This document shows, one piece after another, positions 1 through 6,473 of a stretch of 14,713 bases of DNA. Within the stretch, counting starts at the first letter, position 1. Each line of letters opens with the position of its first letter. The stretch is taken from contig JAQGKH010000198.1 in NCBI GenBank assembly GCA_028290225.1, positions 1 to 14,713 on the forward strand. Reading direction: 5' to 3'. Under the pieces are notes generated by a model, which saw only the letters and a list, made by a program, of their open reading frames with translations, was not told where the DNA came from and made no database searches. The position numbers were made by a program, and so were the translations under genes. Origin of the DNA: Devosia sp. GTDB taxonomy: Bacteria; Pseudomonadota; Alphaproteobacteria; Rhizobiales; Devosiaceae.

Positions 1-486
1 TAGTTCGACCTTGAAGTTCTCGCCCCGCGCGTTGAAGAAGGCTTTCGCCTGGTCGCGCGTCCAGATTTCCTTGGTGAACGCCGCGCCCCGCTCGATGATC
101 TCGGCCATCTTCTTTTCGATGGCGGGAAAGTCTTCCTCGCTGAACGGTTCGTCGCGCTTGAAGTCGTAGTAAAAGCCGTTCTCGATCACTGGGCCGATGG
201 TGACCTGCGTCGTTGGCCACAGCTCCTGCACGGCTTCGGCCAGCACATGGGCCGTGTCATGCCGGATCAATTCCAGCACATCCTTGGAGCCGCTGTCGCG
301 CGTCACGAACTCGATGCGCCCATCGCTTTCCAGCGGGTCGCTGAGATCGCTGAGCACCCCGTTCCAGCGCATCGCCACCGTCTTTTTGGCAAGGCTCTTG
401 GAAATACCTTCCACGATCGCGGTGCCGGTGGTGCCGCGCGCAAATTCGCGAGCTGCGCCGTCGGGGAACGTCACCTTGATCGTCAT
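1..486 (-). CDS. thrS: Threonyl-tRNA synthetase, N-terminal part (partial)
   Basis: Cytosolic enzyme that charges tRNA-Thr with threonine. The reading frame stays open for 162 codons from the ATG at 486-484 to the left window edge, so only the N-terminus is present. Residues 1 to about 62 look like a TGS domain (start MTIKVTFPDG). Next comes the start of the second additional domain, with the editing-site motif HDTAH (H76 and H80, matching the HxxxH of the family) followed by VLAEAVQELWP and the conserved IENGFYYDF stretch. A Shine-Dalgarno GGAG lies 7 bases before the ATG, which fixes the start. The 113 bases between it and yidD should carry its promoter, but I see no convincing -35/-10 pair. 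Nothing suggests damage; the missing catalytic and anticodon-binding domains lie outside the window. Confidence 0.96.
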   Translation of the reverse strand, partial: MTIKVTFPDGAAREFARGTTGTAIVEGISKSLAKKTVAMRWNGVLSDLSDPLESDGRIEFVTRDSGSKDVLELIRHDTAHVLAEAVQELWPTTQVTIGPVIENGFYYDFKRDEPFSEEDFPAIEKKMAEIIERGAAFTKEIWTRDQAKAFFNARGENFKVEL

Positions 487-562
487 TGTCAGTCTCCAGA
501 AATTGGTTCATGCCGCATTGCTCACGGCAAGGCGGCCTATCTAGCACGCTTTACCCGCGATT

Positions 563-576
563 CCAGCCGAGGCTGG
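563..576. repeat. Short dyad in the thrS upstream region
   Basis: CCAGCC and GGCTGG flank two bases, a perfect 6-bp inverted repeat in the gap between yidD and thrS. No T-tract follows on either strand, so it does not look like an intrinsic terminator. It could be a weak hairpin in the thrS leader or chance. Confidence 0.3.
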
Positions 577-599
577 CAAAAACTCGGTAGGGCGCAACT

Positions 600-911
600 C
601 TACCGCCACCGCCCATAACGCCAGGGCTGCCACCACCGCCCTGCCTGCGGCAGGGCCTCCGGCACCGGATCATAGCCATGCGTGCCACCCGGGCGGCAGC
701 GGCTCCAGCGCGCCAGCCCCATCCAGCCCCCGGGCCAGAAGCCGAACCGCCAGATCGCCTCCCCGGTATATTCCGAACAGCTCGGCAGGTGCCGGCAGGT
801 GCGGCCCACAAAGGCGGAAAGCGTATAACGATAGAGGGTGATCAGCAGCACGGCGGTCAACTTGAACGGCAGGTCGACCATCCGCCAGACCGCTTGCAGG
901 GCTGGTTTCAT
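600..911 (-). CDS. yidD: Membrane protein insertion efficiency factor YidD
   Basis: Small 103-residue protein of the YidD (UPF0161) family, thought to sit at the inner face of the inner membrane and help YidC-dependent insertion. The family signature is plain: hydrophobic N-terminus (LPFKLTAVLLITLYRYTLS, about residues 14-32), then CRHLPSCSEYTGEAI, a GWMGLARWSRCRPGG block and YDPVP. The chosen start is the ATG at 911-909, which overlaps the stop of the upstream Fe-S scaffold gene as ATGA, so the two are probably translationally coupled. A longer frame runs upstream to 1166, but it only shadows the scaffold gene. The tail after DPVP is rich in Trp and Arg (about residues 91-103), a species-specific end. 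Confidence 0.93.
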   Translation of the reverse strand: MKPALQAVWRMVDLPFKLTAVLLITLYRYTLSAFVGRTCRHLPSCSEYTGEAIWRFGFWPGGWMGLARWSRCRPGGTHGYDPVPEALPQAGRWWQPWRYGRWR

Positions 912-1351
912 GTCGCTCGCGCAGCTGCTTCGATGTAGTCGAGCGCCTCTACCACCGCATCGAACACCAGCAGGGTCGATTGGTGCCGCGCCTTGTAATC
1001 GCGCACCGGCAGCAGGTAACCCAGATCGCTCCACTTGCCCGTGGGTTCGGCGCCATCCCCCTGCAGCATCGCATGCATCTGCTCGCGCAGGCGCCGGAAC
1101 GCCCCGGTCTCGGTGCCCACGATCTCGCGCGCTACCACCGCCGCCGAGGTCTGCCCCAGCGCGCAAGCCGAAAGATAATGCCCGTAGGCCGTAATCACGC
1201 CATCCTCAACCCGCAGGTCGACCTCGATCAGCGAGCCGCAAATCCGGCTGACCTTGCGCGCCGACCCATGGGCGTCAGGAAGGCGCCCGGGCTGCGGGGC
1301 ATTGGCAGCCAGATCGAGAATGCGCTCGGAATAGAGATCGCTAAGTTCCAT
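908..1351 (-). CDS. IscU/NifU-like iron-sulfur cluster assembly scaffold protein
   Basis: 147-residue protein resembling the short IscU/SufU/NifU-N scaffold proteins of Hyphomicrobiales, on which Fe-S clusters are built or held. It starts MELSDLYSERILDLAAN, followed by CGS (C38) and then ACALGQTSAAVVAREIVGT (C63), the two conserved cysteine regions of the fold. The third cysteine of classical IscU is absent; the matching place reads PVRDYKARHQSTLL, with H123 nearby. From memory this is usual for this alphaproteobacterial subgroup, but it raises doubt whether the protein is a true scaffold. I chose the ATG at 1351-1349 over an upstream in-frame TTG at 1360 because family members start at this point. 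The Shine-Dalgarno is weak. It is coupled to yidD and divergent from folE. Confidence 0.85.
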   Translation of the reverse strand: MELSDLYSERILDLAANAPQPGRLPDAHGSARKVSRICGSLIEVDLRVEDGVITAYGHYLSACALGQTSAAVVAREIVGTETGAFRRLREQMHAMLQGDGAEPTGKWSDLGYLLPVRDYKARHQSTLLVFDAVVEALDYIEAAARAT

Positions 1352-1371
1352 CAACCACAAAATTCTGTTTC

Positions 1372-1400
1372 TTGTGAGAGCTTGCCTGCCTCTCTATATA
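1372..1400 (+). promoter_or_regulatory. Predicted sigma-70-type promoter for folE-hisI
   Basis: TTGTGA (1372-1377), a 17-base spacer, then TATATA (1395-1400). This is close to the housekeeping consensus and lies about 90 bases upstream of the folE start. It is prediction from sequence only. Confidence 0.5.
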
Positions 1401-1420
1401 GGAAGGCTCTAGCCTTGTAA
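1393..1420 (-). promoter_or_regulatory. Predicted promoter for the Fe-S scaffold-yidD pair
   Basis: Read on the minus strand, TTACAA (1420-1415), a 16-base spacer, then TATAGA (1398-1393). It overlaps the folE promoter candidate back to back. The perfect dyad AAGGCT-CT-AGCCTT (1403-1416) fills the space between its boxes and lies just downstream of the folE -10, so one regulator could act on both units. Confidence 0.4.
1403..1416. promoter_or_regulatory. Candidate operator: AAGGCT-CT-AGCCTT dyad
   Basis: A perfect 6-bp inverted repeat with a 2-base centre, placed inside the divergent promoter region between the Fe-S scaffold gene and folE. The position suits an operator. No regulator is recognised from the sequence. 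Confidence 0.35.
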
Positions 1421-1492
1421 CAGGCGAGGGTTCATCCGAACCGACCCTTTTCCGCTCAGCCTGCCTGGTTGCCGGCCGCTATTGGAGCTGCC

Positions 1493-2116
1493 ATGGACGC
1501 TCTTTCCAAACTACCGAGCCACGCTACGGCTGTTCCCGAACCGGTTCGCCGTCCCACCCAGGAGGAAGCCGAGGCCGCCGTGCGCACGCTCATCGCCTGG
1601 GCGGGCGATGACCCGGGCCGCGAGGGCTTGCTGGAAACACCCGGTCGAGTCGCCCGCGCCTATCGCGAGTTCTATTCGGGCTACGAGCAGGATGCGGCAG
1701 AAATCCTCGCCACGACCTTCAGCGATGTCAGCGGCTATGATGACATCGTGCTGCTGCGCGATATCCCGTTCCATTCCCACTGCGAGCATCACATGGTGCC
1801 GTTCGTGGGCAAGGCTCATATCGCCTATCTGCCTAGCGATGGTGTAGTGGGGCTGTCCAAGGTGGCGCGTCTGGTGGATGCGTTCGCCCGTCGCCTGCAG
1901 ACGCAGGAAGCCATGACGGCCCAGATTATCGATGCCCTCAATGAAAACCTCAATCCGCGCGGCGCGGCAGTGATGCTGGAAGCCGAGCATATGTGCATGT
2001 CGATGCGCGGCGTCCGCGCCCATGATGTGACCACCGTTACACATCGCTTCACCGGCGTGTTTGCCGAGGACCGGGTGGAGCGCGATCGCTTCTTTGCCAT
2101 GGTGGGGCGCCGCTGA
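1493..2116 (+). CDS. folE: GTP cyclohydrolase I (FolE)
   Basis: Converts GTP to 7,8-dihydroneopterin triphosphate, the first step of tetrahydrofolate synthesis and of some queuosine-type pathways. The 207-residue product has the full type IA layout: variable N-terminus (1-25), the helical EAVR-type region, GLLETPGRVARAY (46-57), then HSHCEHHMVP with zinc ligands C97 and H100, GLSKVARLVDAFARR (120-134), and EHMCMSMRGV carrying the third zinc ligand C168. The ATG at 1493 is preceded by GGAG five bases upstream, which is better than the in-frame TTG at 1469. hisI follows 40 bases downstream on the same strand, a pairing seen in other alphaproteobacteria. Both act on purine-type rings by hydrolysis, but in different pathways. 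Confidence 0.97.
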   Translation: MDALSKLPSHATAVPEPVRRPTQEEAEAAVRTLIAWAGDDPGREGLLETPGRVARAYREFYSGYEQDAAEILATTFSDVSGYDDIVLLRDIPFHSHCEHHMVPFVGKAHIAYLPSDGVVGLSKVARLVDAFARRLQTQEAMTAQIIDALNENLNPRGAAVMLEAEHMCMSMRGVRAHDVTTVTHRFTGVFAEDRVERDRFFAMVGRR

Positions 2117-2156
2117 ACGGTTGGCAAAACCATAAGCCGCGGGCTAAACCAACACC

Positions 2157-2606
2157 ATGAACATGACCTTCACCGATCCCGCCACCCTGTCCCATGCCGA
2201 ACTCGAGGAAGGCACCGCCTTCGCGCCCCGGTTCGACGCCAATGGCCTGCTCACCGTGGTCACGGTCGAGGCCGGCACCAATACGGTGCTGATGCTGGCC
2301 CATATGAACGAGGAAGCCTTGCGGCTGACGCTGGAAACCGGCGTCGCCCATTATTGGTCACGCTCGCGCAACGCGCTGTGGAAGAAGGGGGAAACCTCGG
2401 GCGAGTTGCAGCAGGTCACCGAGATGCGCCTGGATTGCGACCAGGACGCGCTGGTGCTGAGCGTGGAGCAAACCGGCCGCGGTGCTGCCTGCCATACCGG
2501 CCGCCAAAGCTGCTTTTACCGCCGCGCCATCGTCAATGAAGGCGTGCTCATGCTCGAGGATACCGGCCTGCCGCGCTTGTTCGACCCGGCCGAGGTTTAT
2601 CGCTAG
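2157..2606 (+). CDS. hisI: Phosphoribosyl-AMP cyclohydrolase (HisI)
   Basis: Third step of histidine synthesis: opens the adenine ring of phosphoribosyl-AMP to give ProFAR. The 149-residue protein is the stand-alone HisI type, with no HisE pyrophosphohydrolase domain fused behind it. Metal-site motifs are present: DCDQD (D93, C94, D95, D97) and GAACHTGRQSCFYR (C112, C119), plus the ALxLTLETGVAHYWSRSR core and LWKKGETSG. The ATG at 2157 is used; a second ATG at 2163 is equally possible, and no strong Shine-Dalgarno decides. It is probably co-transcribed with folE. Its TAG stop (2604-2606) overlaps the stop of the convergent rhomboid gene inside a CTAG palindrome. Confidence 0.96.
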   Translation: MNMTFTDPATLSHAELEEGTAFAPRFDANGLLTVVTVEAGTNTVLMLAHMNEEALRLTLETGVAHYWSRSRNALWKKGETSGELQQVTEMRLDCDQDALVLSVEQTGRGAACHTGRQSCFYRRAIVNEGVLMLEDTGLPRLFDPAEVYR

Positions 2607-3337
2607 CCGCGTCGCTCGAACAAACCCACCATCAGCAGCCCGGCAAAGAACCCGCCCAGATGCGCCTGCCAGGCGACACCCACATCGGTGCCGGTCAGCA
2701 TCGGCAGCAGTGGCACGGCGGCGTTGAGCGCCACCCAGATCAGCACGAACATGCGGGCGCGCTTGTCGCGAAACAGCCCTTGCAGGCTGGCAAGGCGGCG
2801 CCCCAGAATTACCCGCTCGCCGGTTTGCGGGTCCTCACCTATCAGCATCGGCTGGAAAATGAATCGCACCGCCGCTCCGGTCAGCCCTGCGACACCGCCT
2901 GAAGCGCCGATCAGATAAGCCCCGTTCCACAAAGTGGTGGCTGCAAACGCGGCCGCTCCCGCGATCGAGGCGACGCAAAACATCACCAGCATGGGCCAGG
3001 CCCCATAGCGTCTCGCCACCGGCGTGGCGAAGATCGCCAGCCAGGCGACATTGACCAGCAGATGGTCCCAGCCGCCATGCAGGAACGCATGCGTGAGCGG
3101 CGTCCACAGCAGCGGCCAGGCCAGGGACAGGTCGTCACCCGCCGCCACGATCCGCAGTGGCAGGAAAGCGCCCCAGAAGATCAGCTGATTCAGGCCGTCT
3201 GTGTTAAGAATCACGGTTGATGCCAGATGAATGGCCACCAGCACGCCGCACAGCGCTGTGACCGAGCCGGGCAGCAGAAACACCGGCTCGCGCCCGCTGG
3301 CGCCTTGGTTTGCCGCGGCGGGACCTTGCTCAGCCAT
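2603..3337 (-). CDS. Rhomboid family intramembrane serine protease
   Basis: 244-residue polytopic inner-membrane protein of the rhomboid family, proteases that cut within transmembrane segments; the substrate is unknown. The HxxxxHxxxN-type loop motif is seen as HGGWDHLLVN (H87, H92, N96). The catalytic serine sits in GASGGVAG (S146), and the catalytic histidine in AHLGGFFAG (H226), so the Ser-His dyad is complete. About six hydrophobic segments are visible, with a basic loop (about residues 173-196) between the serine segment and the later helices. The ATG at 3337-3335 has GGAG five bases upstream; a longer frame to 3388 lacks such support. The stop overlaps the hisI stop on the other strand. 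It is divergent from the PAS gene. Confidence 0.93.
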   Translation of the reverse strand: MAEQGPAAANQGASGREPVFLLPGSVTALCGVLVAIHLASTVILNTDGLNQLIFWGAFLPLRIVAAGDDLSLAWPLLWTPLTHAFLHGGWDHLLVNVAWLAIFATPVARRYGAWPMLVMFCVASIAGAAAFAATTLWNGAYLIGASGGVAGLTGAAVRFIFQPMLIGEDPQTGERVILGRRLASLQGLFRDKRARMFVLIWVALNAAVPLLPMLTGTDVGVAWQAHLGGFFAGLLMVGLFERRG

Positions 3338-3407
3338 ATGAACTCCAACTCTCAGGCATGCCGCCCGTTTCGCGCTTGTTTTCCACAATCGGACTGCGGC
3401 GTTAACC

Positions 3408-3422
3408 TTAAGGTTTGATTAA
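3408..3422. promoter_or_regulatory. CtrA-type binding box TTAA-N7-TTAA
   Basis: TTAA (3408-3411), seven bases, TTAA (3419-3422): an exact match to the full binding consensus of the alphaproteobacterial cell-cycle regulator CtrA. It lies between the divergent rhomboid and PAS genes, 71 bases before the rhomboid ATG and about 90 before the preferred PAS start. The left half-site is inside the 12-base palindrome AACCTTAAGGTT (3404-3415), and a further TTAA is at 3402-3405. Such a match is rare by chance in GC-rich DNA, but binding is not shown. Confidence 0.5.
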
Positions 3423-3423
3423 G

Positions 3424-3440
3424 GGCGCTTTTCACGCGCC
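3424..3440. repeat. Small GC hairpin upstream of the PAS gene
   Basis: GGCGC (3424-3428) and GCGCC (3436-3440) flank a 7-base loop and are followed by GTTTT on the plus strand. The shape is terminator-like but short, and no plus-strand gene ends upstream. It may be a leader hairpin or chance. Confidence 0.25.
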
Positions 3441-3514
3441 GTTTTGCCATGCTTCGAGCGCGGCGAAAGCGTTCCATCGGGGGAATGCACGCCCTCCTCC
3501 GCAGTTGGGTCGAT

Positions 3515-4159
3515 ATGCAAAAAACGAGCACCAGGACGCTCTATGATTACTGGAACAAGCTGCGTGGATCGCGCAGTGCGCCAGACCGCAAGGACATCGA
3601 CCCGGCGCGCATCCGCGATGCCCTGGGCAACACCTTCATTCTCGAACTGAACGATGCGGACAGGTTCTCGTTCCGCCTCGCTGGCTCGCATCTGTGCACC
3701 AGCTATTGCCGCGAACTGAAGGGCCGCTCCTTTTCGGCCCTTTGGCACGAACGCGATCAGGATGCGCTCGACACCCTGCTGCGCGCCGTCACCGAGGACC
3801 ATGCGGTCGCTCTGGTCACGTTCACCGGCACCACGGCCCTTCACACCAAGACCAGCTTTGAAACCATCCTGATGCCCCTTCGGCATAACGGCTCGACCCA
3901 TACCCGTATCCTGGGCGCCATGACGGCGATCGATGAGCCCTATTGGCTGGGCGTGCAGCCCATCGTCGAGCAACGCATTGCCGGACTGCGGCTGATCTGG
4001 CCCGACGACGTGGCGCTCGAGGAAACCGTGCGCGACGTTTCGGTGCAGGTGGTGGGTGAGCGATCCTACGCCGCCAGCCCCATGCCCGCAGTGGTTTATG
4101 GCCGCTCGGCCCGGCGCTATGCGCATCTGGCGGTGATCGATGGCGGCCTTGGTAACTGA
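3515..4159 (+). CDS. PAS domain-containing protein (PAS_5-like)
   Basis: A 214-residue soluble protein resembling the PAS_5 family common in Hyphomicrobiales. Near the start is TLYDYWNKLRG, then a DIDPARIRDALGNTFILEL stretch, FSFRLAGSHLC, and a long mixed alpha/beta region ending in VVYGRSARRYAHL. These are the usual marks of the family, whose ligand and function are unknown. No output domain (kinase, GGDEF, DNA-binding) is fused, so any signal must pass to a partner; the double-PilZ gene directly downstream is the obvious candidate, by inference. The start is uncertain: ATGs at 3449, 3485 and 3515 are in frame and none has a good Shine-Dalgarno. I prefer 3515 because the conserved part begins just after it. 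A CtrA-type box lies upstream. Confidence 0.75.
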   Translation: MQKTSTRTLYDYWNKLRGSRSAPDRKDIDPARIRDALGNTFILELNDADRFSFRLAGSHLCTSYCRELKGRSFSALWHERDQDALDTLLRAVTEDHAVALVTFTGTTALHTKTSFETILMPLRHNGSTHTRILGAMTAIDEPYWLGVQPIVEQRIAGLRLIWPDDVALEETVRDVSVQVVGERSYAASPMPAVVYGRSARRYAHLAVIDGGLGN

Positions 4160-4280
4160 CTGGTTGCTGACAAAACCAGAGTGTTTAGCCTTTCTGTCGC
4201 CATTCCAGGCCGCGGCTCTCACGATCGCTTAACTAAAGGCCGGTAGTTTGCGGGGATAACGCTCACCACCGGTCCGGCGC

Positions 4281-4913
4281 ATGCTCAGCGACGCAATACC
4301 TTCCCCGCGATTCATCGCCCCGGCCCGCACACGAGCCGAGCCGATCCAATTCCAGCGGGTCAAGGTTTCTGTCCTGGGCCGCTATATGCTGGCCGACCGC
4401 CGCGAATTCCCATGTCAGATCCTCGAAATGTCGCCTGGCGACGCCGTTGTCGTGGCCCCCATGAGTGGCGTGATCGGCGAGAAGGTCATCGCCTATGTGG
4501 ATCTCATCGGCCGCATTGAAGGCACCATCCTTGCCCAGATCGAGGGTGGCTTCAGCATGGACATCGCCGCCTCTCCCCGCAAGCGCGACAAGATGGCCGC
4601 CCAGTTGACCTGGCTGGCCAACAAGGACCTGCTGAACCTGCCCGAAGATCGCCGCCACGAGCGTGTGGTGCCCGATATTCGCCATTCCAGCGTGGTGCTG
4701 GACGATGGGCGCCGCTACAACTGCAAGATCATCGATATTTCCTTGTCCGGCGCCGCCGTCGAACTTGATGTGCGTCCGGCTCTTGGCACCGCCATCACCC
4801 TTGGCCGCATGCGCGCCCGAGTGGTCCGCCACTTCCAGAACGGGGTGGCGGTGGAGTTCGCCTCTGCCCAGGAGATGCTCACGGTGGTACAACAAAACCT
4901 GCGGATGAACTGA
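4281..4913 (+). CDS. PilZ domain protein with two PilZ-like modules
   Basis: 210-residue soluble protein. The C-terminal module (about 122-205) has both c-di-GMP binding motifs of PilZ: RRHER (RxxxR, 124-128) and DISLSG (D/NxSxxG, 152-157), then a beta-rich stretch ending GVAVEF. The N-terminal module (about 22-110) has the same general pattern (QRVKVSVLGRYMLADRREFPC, then EMSPGDAVVV) but lacks a clean RxxxR and has EMSPGD instead of D/NxSxxG. It is probably a degenerate, non-binding or dimerising copy. The ATG at 4281 has only a weak Shine-Dalgarno. It follows the PAS gene by 121 bases on the same strand. A c-di-GMP effector role in motility or surface behaviour is likely but not shown. Confidence 0.85.
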   Translation: MLSDAIPSPRFIAPARTRAEPIQFQRVKVSVLGRYMLADRREFPCQILEMSPGDAVVVAPMSGVIGEKVIAYVDLIGRIEGTILAQIEGGFSMDIAASPRKRDKMAAQLTWLANKDLLNLPEDRRHERVVPDIRHSSVVLDDGRRYNCKIIDISLSGAAVELDVRPALGTAITLGRMRARVVRHFQNGVAVEFASAQEMLTVVQQNLRMN

Positions 4914-4967
4914 CACTGAAACCATGGTGCACTCCGGCGCGTTCGCTCGGCAACACGGAGCGCAACC

Positions 4968-5621
4968 ATGGCAGATGACGTGACGTCAGACAGCAAGCTC
5001 ACCCGCACCAAGGCACGCTGGGCCGCCGAAGGCCGCTTCATCACCGGCCGCGCCAGCCACCCCGAGGAAAGCCGCCTGCCACCCGGACAGCACCTGGTCA
5101 AGAACTGGCCCGTGCTCGATCTTGGCATCGAGCCGCCCATCAACCTGGCCACCTGGAAGCTGGATGTCACCGGCCTTGTCGACAAGCCGCTCACCCTCGA
5201 TTGGAACGCCTTCATGGCACTCCCCCAAAGCGAGCCCGTTTCCGACATTCACTGTGTCACCACCTGGTCGCGCTACGACAACCGCTGGGCAGGCGTTTCC
5301 ACCCAGCAACTGGCGGCACAGGTGGGGCTGCAGCCCGAGGCGCAGTTCGTCCACCTGTTCAGCAATGACGGCTACACCACCAATCTGCCGGTTGCCGATT
5401 TTCTGGTCGATGACGGGGTGCTCGCGCATAGCTGGGAAGGCGCGCCGCTGACGGTGGAGCATGGCGGGCCGATGCGGCTGGTGGTGCCCCATCTCTATTT
5501 CTGGAAAAGCGCCAAATGGCTCCGCCGAATCGAGTTCGCTGCCACGGACCAGCCCGGATTTTGGGAAACCCGTGGCTATCACAACCATGGCGACCCCTGG
5601 AGCGAACAGCGTTATTCCTGA
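4968..5621 (+). CDS. Sulfite oxidase-like molybdopterin oxidoreductase
   Basis: 217-residue protein of the sulfite oxidase/YedY molybdopterin-binding fold (oxidoreductase molybdopterin-binding domain, roughly residues 50-200). The cysteine expected to bind the Mo-cofactor is C96 in SDIHCVTTWSRYDNRWAGV. Further family marks are FVHLFSNDGYTTNLP, HGGPMRLVVPHLYFWKSAKW and a GFWETRGYHNHGDPW ending. There is no Tat or Sec signal peptide, and no heme or dimerisation domain, so it is probably cytosolic and differs from periplasmic MsrP. Its substrate and electron partner are unknown. The ATG has GGAG seven bases upstream. The next gene, a channel, starts 50 bases downstream, so the two could be co-transcribed without sharing a function. 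Confidence 0.9.
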   Translation: MADDVTSDSKLTRTKARWAAEGRFITGRASHPEESRLPPGQHLVKNWPVLDLGIEPPINLATWKLDVTGLVDKPLTLDWNAFMALPQSEPVSDIHCVTTWSRYDNRWAGVSTQQLAAQVGLQPEAQFVHLFSNDGYTTNLPVADFLVDDGVLAHSWEGAPLTVEHGGPMRLVVPHLYFWKSAKWLRRIEFAATDQPGFWETRGYHNHGDPWSEQRYS

Positions 5622-5671
5622 TCGGCCGGTATCGGGCCGCCGGCTAGGCATTCTCTAGGATCAGCAAGAAC

Positions 5672-6472
5672 ATGGACCACACCGACCGGACGGCCAAGCG
5701 CAGCGGCTTCACGCGCCTGCGCTCCACGCTGCGCGTCCTTTACCACAGCCAGTCCCCGGGCGCGCTCCGGTTCCAGTATCTGGTGCTGGTGGTGGACCTC
5801 GCCATTATCGGCTTCTTCATTGCCTCCCCGCTGATCCGCGATGAGCAGGCTTTCCTGTGGCTGGATTATTCCATTGCCGGCTTGTTGGGGGTGGATTTCA
5901 TCGCGCGAGCGCTGGCCACCAACAATCTGACCCGCTGGCTGCGGCAACTGCCGGTGATCATCGACATCTGCATCCTGCTGACCCTGCTGTTGCCGACCTG
6001 GTTCTTCAACCTCGGCTTCCTGCGCATCATGCGGCTTTGGACGCTGACCCGCAGCGCGGTGATCTGGCGACCACTGCGCCGGCGCGGGCTGGGCCAGTAC
6101 CAGGAAACCGTCCAGGCCGTGATCAACCTGCTGGTGTTCCTGTTCGTGGTCACCGGCTTTGTTTACACCGTGTTTGCCGGCCGCGAGGGCGGGATCGCCG
6201 GCTATGTGGACGCCCTGTATTTCACCGTCACCACCATCACGACCACAGGCTTTGGCGATATCACCCTGCCGGGCACCACCGGCAAGCTGGTGTCGATCGT
6301 CATCATGTTTGTGGGCATCTCATTGTTCGTGCGGCTCGCCCAGGCGATCTTCCGGCCCAACAAGGTGCACTTCCCCTGCCCGCAATGCGGCCTGCAGCGG
6401 CACGATCCCGACGCGGTTCACTGCAAGGCCTGCGGGCATATTCTCAACATTCCCGACAACGGGCATTTCTGA
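5672..6472 (+). CDS. Six-TM potassium-type ion channel with C-terminal zinc ribbon
   Basis: 266-residue inner-membrane protein with voltage-gated-channel layout: hydrophobic segments at about 36-54, 62-80, 94-112, an S4-like helix at 114-133 with spaced arginines (R118, R121, R127, R133), S5 at about 149-169, pore helix and filter TTGFGD (191-196), and S6 at 205-227. The filter has GFG, as in many K+ channels. The cytosolic tail then has CPQCG and CKACG (C236, C239, C251, C254), a classical zinc-ribbon knuckle pair, an unusual end for such a small channel. The four S4 charges are few and irregularly spaced, so real voltage sensing is doubtful. The ATG at 5672 is used; the Shine-Dalgarno is weak. 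Its stop is one base from the stop of convergent pxpA. Confidence 0.88.
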   Translation: MDHTDRTAKRSGFTRLRSTLRVLYHSQSPGALRFQYLVLVVDLAIIGFFIASPLIRDEQAFLWLDYSIAGLLGVDFIARALATNNLTRWLRQLPVIIDICILLTLLLPTWFFNLGFLRIMRLWTLTRSAVIWRPLRRRGLGQYQETVQAVINLLVFLFVVTGFVYTVFAGREGGIAGYVDALYFTVTTITTTGFGDITLPGTTGKLVSIVIMFVGISLFVRLAQAIFRPNKVHFPCPQCGLQRHDPDAVHCKACGHILNIPDNGHF

Positions 6473-6473
6473 G

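Noticed and set aside
600..1166. Long minus-strand frame extending yidD upstream to 188 residues
   Set aside because: Only the last 103 residues match YidD. The extra part runs through the Fe-S scaffold gene in another frame.
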